Assembly (NCBI GenBank): GCA_013414765.1
Contig: CP058708.1
Location: 3,529,553 to 3,593,552, forward strand
From: Candidatus Accumulibacter cognatus
Lineage (GTDB): Bacteria; Pseudomonadota; Gammaproteobacteria; Burkholderiales; Rhodocyclaceae
Direction of reading: 5' to 3'
DNA length: 64,000 bases
Shown one piece after another: positions 56,830 to 64,000 of the stretch. The translations under genes and the position numbers were made by a program. Position 1 is the first letter of the stretch, and the number at the start of each line of letters is the position of its first letter. The notes below the pieces were generated by a model, which saw only the letters and a program-made list of their open reading frames with translations, had not been told where the DNA came from and made no database searches.

Positions 56830-58941
56830 ATGGACAGCAAGATGGCAATGGTCACTGCCTGGAGTTACGGCTTGGCGGCAGTTCTGGCAGCCTTCCTGAC
56901 GCTCTACCTGGCGTCCGGCTGGCGCGCTGGAGGTCGCAGTCGAGCGATGTTCCTGGCAGTGAGCCTGTGCGCACTGTGGGGTGGGCTGTCGCTGGCCTTT
57001 GTGATGACCGGAAACGTGGTATTTCTTGCCGGTAGCCTATTGGCTGATGTGCTGCGCTTCGGTGGCTGGTATTTCTTTCTCCTCGTCCTGATGAAGCCGG
57101 AACCGACAGACGCCGAGATTGCGTCAGCGCGCTTTGGCTGGCTGAGCGGTTTCTCCTGGCTGCTGGTCGTCATTGCACTCGCCTCGCAGCTTCTGTTGGT
57201 GTTCGGTATTGATCTCGTCGTCCCGTCACAACGGGTGGTCCTGTTTGTCTCTCTGGCGATGACTGTCTTCGGCCTGGTGTTGGTGGAGCGACTGTTCCGC
57301 AACGTTTCTCCGGACTTTCGCTGGAGTATCAAGCCTTTGTGTCTCGGGCTTGGCGGTGTTTTTCTGTTCGACCTGTATCTGTACTCGGACGCACTGCTAT
57401 TCAACCGGGTTGACTCGGATGCCTTCAGTATCCGCGGCTTTGCGCACGCCATGGGCTTGCCTCTGGTGGCTTTGTCGGCGATTCGCAGCCATGACTGGAA
57501 AAGACGTTTGGTGATGTCGCAACGTGCCGCCCTGCAGTCGGTAACGCTGCTGATTGTCGGCATCTATCTGCTGTTCATGGCGGCGGCCGGCTATTACGTG
57601 CGTTTCTTTGGTGGCGAGTGGGGGAGGGCATTGCAGTTGGCGCTGCTCTTTGCAGCCTTGCTGGTGCTGGTGGGACTGACATTTTCGGGTTCGATGCGGG
57701 CGCGCCTGCGTGTGCAGGTAGGCAAGCACTTTTTCAGTTACCGCTACGATTACCGTGAAGAGTGGCTGCGCTTTACCCAGACACTGTCCTTACAGGGCGG
57801 CTTCTCCGGTATGGGACAGCATGTGGTGCGTGGCCTGGCCGACATGGTCGAGAGTCCGAGCGGTGCACTGTGGCTCAAGGATCCCTCGGGCCGGTTTTTT
57901 GCCCAGGCAGCGTACTGGAACATGCCCGCTTCGTCAGCGACCGAAGATGTCGGGAGCCCGTTGTGCAGGTTTCTGCTCGACAGCGGTTGGGTGATCAACC
58001 TCGAAGAGTATCGTTCCCTGCCGCGTCGTTATGATGGTCTCCAGATTCCGTCCTGGTTGGTCGAAGTACCGAATGCGTGGCTGGTGGTGCCGCTGACGAC
58101 TGGGAATGAACTGATCGCTTTCGTGGTGCTGGCGACAGCCCGTACCAAGATCGATGTGAATTGGGAGGTCAATGATCTGCTGAAGACGGCTGCTCGGCAG
58201 GCCGGCGCCTTTCTGGGTCAGATGCAAGCTAGCGAAGCCCTGCTTGAGGTCCGGAAGTTCGACTCGTTCAATCGCATGTCTGCTTTTGTCGTCCATGATC
58301 TCAAGAATATCATCACCCAGTTGTCGCTGATGCTCAAGAATGCCGAGCGTCATCGCGACAACCCCGAGTTTCAAAAAGACATGCTGATGACTGTTGAACA
58401 TTCTGTCGAGCGTATGCGCAAACTGATGATGCAACTGCGCGAAGGCGCGACGCCGCTTGATGGTCCGCGTGGCATTGATCTGGCAGGTGTCCTGCGACGG
58501 ATTCAGACCGCCAAGTCCGGGCAGGGACGGGATATCGAGTTGAAGATCGAGGAGAAACTGGTTGCCCGTGGGCACGAAGACCGGATTGAGCGGGTGATCG
58601 GTCATCTGGTGCAGAACGCACTGGATGCCACCGAGGATCGTGGGCGGGTGTGGGTCAGGCTGACCCGGCAAGGGACGCAGGCCTTGGTTGAAGTCGGCGA
58701 TAGTGGGCACGGCATGAGCCCGGAATTCGTTCGCGAGCGCCTGTTCAAGCCTTTCCAGACGACCAAGCCGACGGGAATGGGCATTGGCGCTTACGAAAGC
58801 TTTCAGTACATTCATGAATTAGGCGGCAAAATGACTGTCGACAGTGCGGTTGATGTCGGCACGCAGGTGGATCTGTTGTTGCCATTGTTTGATGTTGGAC
58901 ACACCACCGCATCCGCTGACTTGCTGAAGGAATCAGAATGA
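56830..58941 (+). CDS. prsK: XrtA/PEP-CTERM system histidine kinase PrsK
   Basis: Sensor kinase of the PEP-CTERM regulatory pair. The 703-residue protein has an N-terminal membrane region with about eight helices (1-300), a GAF-like domain (about 325-470), a phosphoacceptor segment 'FVVHDLKNIITQLSLMLKN' with H489, and an ATPase domain with N-box 'IGHLVQNALDATED' and 'DSGHGMSPEFV'. The HDLKN motif and multi-helix sensor match the TIGR02916 PrsK family. An in-frame TTG at 56827 is a poorer start. Its stop overlaps prsR by four bases. The stimulus is unknown, probably envelope-related. Confidence 0.94.
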   Translation: MDSKMAMVTAWSYGLAAVLAAFLTLYLASGWRAGGRSRAMFLAVSLCALWGGLSLAFVMTGNVVFLAGSLLADVLRFGGWYFFLLVLMKPEPTDAEIASARFGWLSGFSWLLVVIALASQLLLVFGIDLVVPSQRVVLFVSLAMTVFGLVLVERLFRNVSPDFRWSIKPLCLGLGGVFLFDLYLYSDALLFNRVDSDAFSIRGFAHAMGLPLVALSAIRSHDWKRRLVMSQRAALQSVTLLIVGIYLLFMAAAGYYVRFFGGEWGRALQLALLFAALLVLVGLTFSGSMRARLRVQVGKHFFSYRYDYREEWLRFTQTLSLQGGFSGMGQHVVRGLADMVESPSGALWLKDPSGRFFAQAAYWNMPASSATEDVGSPLCRFLLDSGWVINLEEYRSLPRRYDGLQIPSWLVEVPNAWLVVPLTTGNELIAFVVLATARTKIDVNWEVNDLLKTAARQAGAFLGQMQASEALLEVRKFDSFNRMSAFVVHDLKNIITQLSLMLKNAERHRDNPEFQKDMLMTVEHSVERMRKLMMQLREGATPLDGPRGIDLAGVLRRIQTAKSGQGRDIELKIEEKLVARGHEDRIERVIGHLVQNALDATEDRGRVWVRLTRQGTQALVEVGDSGHGMSPEFVRERLFKPFQTTKPTGMGIGAYESFQYIHELGGKMTVDSAVDVGTQVDLLLPLFDVGHTTASADLLKESE

Positions 58942-60296
58942 GCACGGGAAAGCTTCCGCACCTGTTGATCGTCGAGGACGATCGCGCGTTGCAGAAACAG
59001 ATTCGCTGGGCTTTCGATCAGTACGAAGCACTCACCGCGGATGATCGTGAGAGCGCGCTGTTGCTGGTACGGCGCTATCAGCCGCCAGTAGTGACGATGG
59101 ATCTCGGATTGCCGCCGGACCCAGATTCGGTCTCCGAAGGTTTCAAGTTGCTCGAAGAGATTCTGACCCTGGCACCGGATACCAAGATTATCGTCCTCAC
59201 TGGTCAGAACGATCGCGCTAACGCGCTGCGTGCGATTGCTCTGGGCGCCTACGATTTCTTTGCCAAGCCATTCGAGATTGACATGCTTGGCCTGACCATC
59301 CAGCGCGCCTACCGTCTACATGAACTGCAACAGGAGAACGAACGACTGCAGTCGATGCAGCAACCCGCCGTACTGTCTGGTTTGCTAACTCGTGACCCGG
59401 AGTTGCTACGTATATGCCGCACCGTCGAGCGGGTTGGCGTTACCGACGCAACGGTGTTGTTACTGGGCGAAAGCGGTACCGGCAAGGAACTTCTGGCGCG
59501 TGGCCTGCATGAGGCGTCACCGCGTCGGCGCGAACGTTTTGTGGCCATCAATTGCGCGGCAATTCCGGACAACTTGCTGGAGAGCGAACTTTTTGGTTAC
59601 GAGAAAGGGGCTTTCACCGGGGCTGCCAAAACGACGCCAGGCAAGATCGAAACAGCTAACAATGGCACGCTGATGCTTGACGAGATCGGTGACCTTCCGC
59701 ATTCGCTGCAGGCCAAGTTGCTGCGTTTTCTGCAAGAGCGCGTCATCGAAAGGATCGGTGGGCGACAGGAAATCCCGGTCAACGTCCGGATCGTTTGCGC
59801 GACGCATCAGAATCTCAAAGTCCTGATCAACGAGGGACGTTTCCGCGAGGATTTGTACTATCGCTTGGCGGAGATCATTGTCAATATCCCGCCCTTGCGT
59901 ACCCGCTCCGGTGACCCCGCCTTGCTGGCGCACGCCTTCCTGAGGCGGTTTGCGGCCGAGAACAATCGCGGCAACTTGACCCTGCGCGAGGACGCCGTAC
60001 GGATGATAGAAGCACACTCCTGGCCGGGGAACGTGCGCGAGCTGGAGAACTGCATCAAGCGGGCGGTCATCATGGCCGATGGCAATCAGATTACCGCCGA
60101 TGACATCGGTTTGGCGGGGGATCATCACGAGGATGCAATCAAGCTGGACCTGCGGCATGCGCGTGACCACGCAGAGCGGCGAGTGATCATCGCCGCGCTG
60201 GCGCGCGCCGACGGAAATGTCGTTCGCGCCGCCGAGTTGCTCGGTATCAGCCGCCCGACGCTGTACGACATGATGCACAGATTTGGACTGAAATAG
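58938..60296 (+). CDS. prsR: PEP-CTERM-box response regulator PrsR (sigma54 activator)
   Basis: NtrC-type activator partnered with PrsK. Its 452 residues comprise a receiver (phosphorylatable D55 in 'VTMDLGLPPD', lysine in 'DFFAKPFEID'), an AAA+ sigma54-interaction domain with Walker A 'GESGTGKELL' (about 177) and the sigma54 loop 'GAFTGA' (about 224), and a Fis-type helix-turn-helix 'NVVRAAELLGISRPTLYDMM'. The receiver DLGLPPDPD spacing is specific to the TIGR02915 family. It should act on -24/-12 promoters, and one such site precedes the PEP-CTERM VWA gene in this window. Confidence 0.95.
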   Translation: MSTGKLPHLLIVEDDRALQKQIRWAFDQYEALTADDRESALLLVRRYQPPVVTMDLGLPPDPDSVSEGFKLLEEILTLAPDTKIIVLTGQNDRANALRAIALGAYDFFAKPFEIDMLGLTIQRAYRLHELQQENERLQSMQQPAVLSGLLTRDPELLRICRTVERVGVTDATVLLLGESGTGKELLARGLHEASPRRRERFVAINCAAIPDNLLESELFGYEKGAFTGAAKTTPGKIETANNGTLMLDEIGDLPHSLQAKLLRFLQERVIERIGGRQEIPVNVRIVCATHQNLKVLINEGRFREDLYYRLAEIIVNIPPLRTRSGDPALLAHAFLRRFAAENNRGNLTLREDAVRMIEAHSWPGNVRELENCIKRAVIMADGNQITADDIGLAGDHHEDAIKLDLRHARDHAERRVIIAALARADGNVVRAAELLGISRPTLYDMMHRFGLK

Positions 60297-60337
60297 TGTT
60301 GTTCCTGCAAACGTTGACCGATCTCATGAGGACTCTG

Positions 60338-63121
60338 ATGAATACTGGTAACCCGATTCGCCTGCTGCGCAAGGCCACCGCTTCAGCACTGCTGGCTACT
60401 CTTCTGCTGTTGGGTTGCGGCGGTGAGAAACCGGAGACCATGCTGAATTCTGCGAAGACATTTCTGGAGAAGAACGATCACAAGGCAGCCGCAATCCAGC
60501 TGAAGAACGCCTTGCAGAAAGACCCTCAACTTGCCGAAGCGCGTTTTCTGTTGGCCAAGGCGTTGCTTGAGGGAGGCGATCCGACCGGAGCTGAAGTCGA
60601 GTTGCGCAAGGCACAGGGGGGGAACTATCCTGCTGAACAAGTGACGCCATTGCTGGCGCGCACGATGCTGATGCTCGGGCAACCCCAGAAAGTGACCGAA
60701 GAGCTGGCCAAGGCGCAGCTTACGACACCGGCGGCAATTGCTGACTTGCAGACCTCGGTGGGTCACGCCTACCTGATGCAGGGCAAGGAAGATCAGGCTG
60801 TGGCGGCTTATGCAGCAGCGCTGGTGGCGCAACCGGGCTATGCACCCGCGCTGCTCGGCCAGGCGAGACTGAAAGCGAGCCGCGGTGATCTGCCGGGTGC
60901 TTTGGCCTTGCTCGATTCCGCCCTTGAGAAACAACCCTCGCTGTATGATGCCTGGCAGTTCAAGGGCGACATGTTTGCTGCCCAGAACGACCTCGCGGCG
61001 GCGACGAATGCCTATCTGAAGGTGCTGGAAATCAAACCGCAATATCTGCCGGCGCATTCGACGATCATCAGGATCCTGATAGCGGAAGGCAAACTCGAAG
61101 AGGCGGGCAAGCAGATCGAGACGCTCAAGCAGTTTGCCGCCAATCATCCGCAAACTCAATACCTGCGGGCCATGCTGGCTTACCAGCAGAAGGATTATGC
61201 AGCGGCCAGGGAAGCCATTCTTCTGCACCTCAAGGCCTCTCCCGAGAGCCCTCTAGGCCTGCAACTGGCGGGCCTGATCGAGTACGAATTACAGGCTTAC
61301 GCGCAGGCCGAGACCTATCTGCTCAAGGCTTTGCCGCGGACACCGCCACTCGGTCTCGCGCGTCGTGTCCTGATCGCCAGCTACCTGCGCAATGCCCAGC
61401 CGCATAAAGCTCTGGGCATTCTGGAGCCGGTCCTCGACAAGATCGACAAGGATTCGAACTTGCTGGCGCTGGCTGGCCAGGTATTTCTGCAGAATGGTCA
61501 GGTTGACAAGGCCGGGAGCTACTTTGCCAAGGCCGCAGCGCTCGACCCGAAAAATCCTGCCAAACGTACTTCGCTGGCGCTGATCAACCTCGCGAAAGGC
61601 GACAGCGATGTGGCATTTCGTGATCTGGAGCAGGTAGCGGCAGCTGATACCGGCATCCGGGCGGATCTGGCCCTGATCACTGCGCACTTGCAGCGCCGCG
61701 AATTCGATCAGGCACTGAAGTCCATTGCGGCGCTTGAGAAGAAACAACCCGATAACCCGCTGACGTATAACCTGCGAGGCACTGCCCTGCTTGGCAAGCG
61801 CGATGCTGCGGCTGCCCGCAAGAGCTTCGAGAAGGCTCTGGCTCTGAATCCGGCCTTTTTACCGGCAGCAGCCAATCTGGCCAATATGGACCTCAACGAG
61901 AAGAAGCCCGAGGACGCCCGGAAGCGTTTCGAGTTGGTGCTCGCAAAAGATCCGAAGAATGTGGAGGCCTTCATGGCACTCGCCCAGATGCGGGCAAAAG
62001 AAGGGGGCACGACCGCAGAGGTTGCGACTCTGATCAGCAAGGCAGTGACGGCGAATCCGACCAATCCGGTACCGAGACTGGCGCTGATCAGCCTGTATTT
62101 GGGCAAGAAGGAGGTCAAAAGCGCGCTTGCTGCGGCCCAGGAGGCTGTTGCCGCATTGCCGGAACGGCCAGAGATCCTGGACGCTGCCGGACGTGCTCAA
62201 CAGGCCGCTGAGGACTACAATCAGGCACTCGTCACCTATCAGAAACTGTCGGCCTTGAAACCGGATTCTCCGCTTCCCTATCTGCGGATGGCCGAAATTC
62301 AGATGGCGTCGAAGAACAAGGACGCCGCGCTGGAGAATCTGCAAAAGGCGCTCAAGATCAAGCCGGACTCGCTGGATGCACAGCGCGGAATCATCCTCCT
62401 TGATCTCGATGCCGGTCGTAGCAAGGAAGCGCTCGCAGTCGCTCGCGAAGTGCAGAAACAGAGACCCAAGGAAGCCATTGGCTACATCTTCGAGGGGGAC
62501 GCACACGCGTCGCAGAAAGCCTGGGGGGATGCCATAACCGCCTATCGGACTGGGCTCAAGGAAGCCCCGACGACCGATCTGGCGGTCAAGCTGCATGTGG
62601 CGCTGCTGGCTAGTGGTAACCCCGCCGAGGCCGACAAGTACGCTGAAACTTGGATCAAGGAACATGCCAAGGACAACCGTTTTCGCCTTTATCTGGCCGA
62701 GACCGCGAGCATGCGCAAGGACTATGCGGGCGCTGCCCGGCAGTACCGCATTCTGCTCGAGGCACAGCCGGACAGCCCAACCGTACTCAACAATATGGCC
62801 TGGGTTTCCGGGCAGCTCAAAGACCCGAAGGCGGTCGAGTATGCCGAGAAGGCCAACAAGCTGGCACCTGATCAACCGGCTCTGCTGGATACTTTGGCGG
62901 TCTTGCTGGCGGACAAAGGCGATTACGCTCGCGCCATGGGACTTTTCAAGAAAGCCCTGGAACTGGCTCCGCAGGCGTCACTGATTCGCCTCAACTACGC
63001 CAAAGCGCTGATCAAAGCCGGGCAGAACAGCGAGGCCAAAAGAGAACTGGATCAGCTCGCAAAGCTGGGCGACAAGTTCCCGGCGCAGGCAGAAGTCGCG
63101 CAGTTGCTCAAAGGACTCTAG
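60338..63121 (+). CDS. prsT: PEP-CTERM system TPR-repeat lipoprotein PrsT
   Basis: A 927-residue lipoprotein with signal 'ALLATLLLLGCGG' (lipid-bearing Cys near residue 27) and about twenty TPR units over the whole mature part ('AAIQLKNALQKDPQLAEARF', 'VLNNMAWVSGQLKDPKAVEY'). This size and build match PrsT, which is tied to exosortase loci and thought to serve polysaccharide or protein export across the periplasm. I chose ATG 60338, which has GAGGA upstream, over the earlier in-frame ATG at 60326. It follows prsR by 41 bases. Confidence 0.93.
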   Translation: MNTGNPIRLLRKATASALLATLLLLGCGGEKPETMLNSAKTFLEKNDHKAAAIQLKNALQKDPQLAEARFLLAKALLEGGDPTGAEVELRKAQGGNYPAEQVTPLLARTMLMLGQPQKVTEELAKAQLTTPAAIADLQTSVGHAYLMQGKEDQAVAAYAAALVAQPGYAPALLGQARLKASRGDLPGALALLDSALEKQPSLYDAWQFKGDMFAAQNDLAAATNAYLKVLEIKPQYLPAHSTIIRILIAEGKLEEAGKQIETLKQFAANHPQTQYLRAMLAYQQKDYAAAREAILLHLKASPESPLGLQLAGLIEYELQAYAQAETYLLKALPRTPPLGLARRVLIASYLRNAQPHKALGILEPVLDKIDKDSNLLALAGQVFLQNGQVDKAGSYFAKAAALDPKNPAKRTSLALINLAKGDSDVAFRDLEQVAAADTGIRADLALITAHLQRREFDQALKSIAALEKKQPDNPLTYNLRGTALLGKRDAAAARKSFEKALALNPAFLPAAANLANMDLNEKKPEDARKRFELVLAKDPKNVEAFMALAQMRAKEGGTTAEVATLISKAVTANPTNPVPRLALISLYLGKKEVKSALAAAQEAVAALPERPEILDAAGRAQQAAEDYNQALVTYQKLSALKPDSPLPYLRMAEIQMASKNKDAALENLQKALKIKPDSLDAQRGIILLDLDAGRSKEALAVAREVQKQRPKEAIGYIFEGDAHASQKAWGDAITAYRTGLKEAPTTDLAVKLHVALLASGNPAEADKYAETWIKEHAKDNRFRLYLAETASMRKDYAGAARQYRILLEAQPDSPTVLNNMAWVSGQLKDPKAVEYAEKANKLAPDQPALLDTLAVLLADKGDYARAMGLFKKALELAPQASLIRLNYAKALIKAGQNSEAKRELDQLAKLGDKFPAQAEVAQLLKGL

Positions 63122-63168
63122 AAGCCGATGTGGCTGAAAACGAATAGCACTCAGAGAATGGAGAATTG

Positions 63169-64000
63169 ATGACTATTGTTGCAGTGGTGGGTTTGGGTTA
63201 CGTCGGTTTGCCGCTGGCTGTCGAATTCGGCAAGAAGCATCGAACGATCGGTTTCGATCTGTCGGCAAACAAGGTGGCGCATTATCGGCAGCATGTCGAT
63301 CCTACCGGCGAGGTAAGCAGCGCTGATCTCAAGGCGGCAGTCCATCTGGAAGTCGGCACAGATGCGGCCGCCTTGAAAGAGGCTGATTTCGTCATCGTTG
63401 CGGTGCCGACGCCCGTCGATCAGGCACATCAGCCGGATTTCGGACCATTGATCGGTGCTTCGGAAGCCGTCGGCAGGAACCTCAAGCGCGGCGCGACGGT
63501 GGTCTTCGAATCGACGGTTTATCCCGGTGCAACCGAGGAAGTCTGCATCCCGATCATTGAGAAATATTCCTTGATGAAGTGGAAAGACGATTTTTTCGTC
63601 GGTTATTCGCCGGAGCGGATCAACCCTGGTGACAAGGAGCGGACGCTGACGAAAATCGTCAAAGTAGTTTCGGGTGATACCCCGGAAACGCTGCTGCAGG
63701 TCAGGAAGATCTATGGCAGCGTGATCACTGCTGGCGTATATCCGGCTTCAAGCATCAAGGTGGCGGAAGCCGCCAAGGTCATCGAGAACACGCAGCGGGA
63801 CTTGAATATTGCCTTGATGAACGAGTTGGCCATCATTTTCGATCGCATTGGCATCGATACCCTGGAGGTGCTGGAAGCGGCCGGCAGCAAGTGGAATTTC
63901 CTGCCTTTCCGTCCAGGTCTCGTTGGCGGTCACTGTATTGGGGTCGATCCGTATTATCTGACGCACAAGGCGGAGATGCTCGGATATCACCCGGAGGTGA
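63169..64000 (+). CDS. Nucleotide-sugar dehydrogenase, TviB/VipA-like (partial, cut by window edge)
   Basis: N-terminal 277 residues of a UDP-sugar 6-dehydrogenase, probably UDP-N-acetyl-galactosamine or -glucosamine type, which makes uronic acids for polysaccharide. It begins '[20 protein letters not shown]' (NAD-binding GxGxxG), followed by '[18 protein letters not shown]', '[14 protein letters not shown]', '[12 protein letters not shown]' and the active-site cysteine in '[18 protein letters not shown]' (about residue 260). The frame is open to the last base. ATG 63169 has GGAGAA upstream. It continues the exopolysaccharide locus after prsT. Confidence 0.92.
   Translation, partial: MTIVAVVGLGYVGLPLAVEFGKKHRTIGFDLSANKVAHYRQHVDPTGEVSSADLKAAVHLEVGTDAAALKEADFVIVAVPTPVDQAHQPDFGPLIGASEAVGRNLKRGATVVFESTVYPGATEEVCIPIIEKYSLMKWKDDFFVGYSPERINPGDKERTLTKIVKVVSGDTPETLLQVRKIYGSVITAGVYPASSIKVAEAAKVIENTQRDLNIALMNELAIIFDRIGIDTLEVLEAAGSKWNFLPFRPGLVGGHCIGVDPYYLTHKAEMLGYHPEV

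Overview
The window looks like a chromosomal segment of a GC-rich betaproteobacterium of the Rhodocyclales type; a 'Candidatus Accumulibacter'-like genome is my best guess. The guess rests on an XrtA/PEP-CTERM exopolysaccharide locus (prsK, prsR, prsT, a TIGR03013-type glycosyltransferase), a sigma54-type promoter on a PEP-CTERM gene, an E. coli Hyd-2-type uptake hydrogenase operon, and ETF/acyl-CoA/acetoacetate metabolism. No rRNA, CRISPR array, integrase or intact transposase was seen. One tRNA, tRNA-Arg(CCT), is present.

Layout. 0-5.6 kb (minus): a type I secretion operon with a TolC-like lipoprotein carrying a C-terminal SPOR domain, a HlyB-like ABC exporter and a HlyD adaptor. 5.9-6.3 kb: a DUF29 protein. 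6.6-14.2 kb (plus): a tightly overlapping, AT-richer pseudaminic acid operon (pseB-C-F-G-I-H) extended by WbqC-like, methyltransferase and PIG-L deacetylase genes, ending next to the tRNA. 14.5-25.5 kb: Uup ABC-F ATPase, BenE transporter, an RND efflux pair, a VWA-domain PEP-CTERM protein behind a sigma54 promoter, and a periplasmic TPR protein. 25.9-36.3 kb: DUF6394/K+ channel pair, a methyltransferase-TPR-OGT fusion, an MpaB-like oxygenase, ABM monooxygenase, hydrolase, acyl-CoA ligase and a caspase-like protein. 36.7-43.4 kb: hybO-A-B-C-D, a hypC/hybG chaperone and hybE. 43.6-53.0 kb: hydrolase, a divergent TetR regulator, etfBA, a CbiM-like protein, acyl-CoA dehydrogenase, thioesterase and acetoacetyl-CoA synthetase. 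53.0-64.0 kb: the exopolysaccharide/PEP-CTERM locus, running off the right edge inside a nucleotide-sugar dehydrogenase gene.

How the parts fit. Cell-surface themes dominate: pseudaminic acid synthesis, exopolysaccharide initiation and polymerisation, PEP-CTERM sorting and type I secretion. The PrsK/PrsR pair at 57-60 kb is the natural candidate to drive the sigma54 promoter found 34 kb away in front of the VWA PEP-CTERM gene. The second theme is electron supply: H2 oxidation (Hyb) and acyl-CoA oxidation through ETF under a TetR regulator with a visible operator-like palindrome.

The least expected non-coding signal is a modular palindromic repeat family. Six copies lie at, or within about 15 bases after, gene stop codons, one of them inside the hydrogenase operon. 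Two other short inverted-repeat elements look like MITEs.
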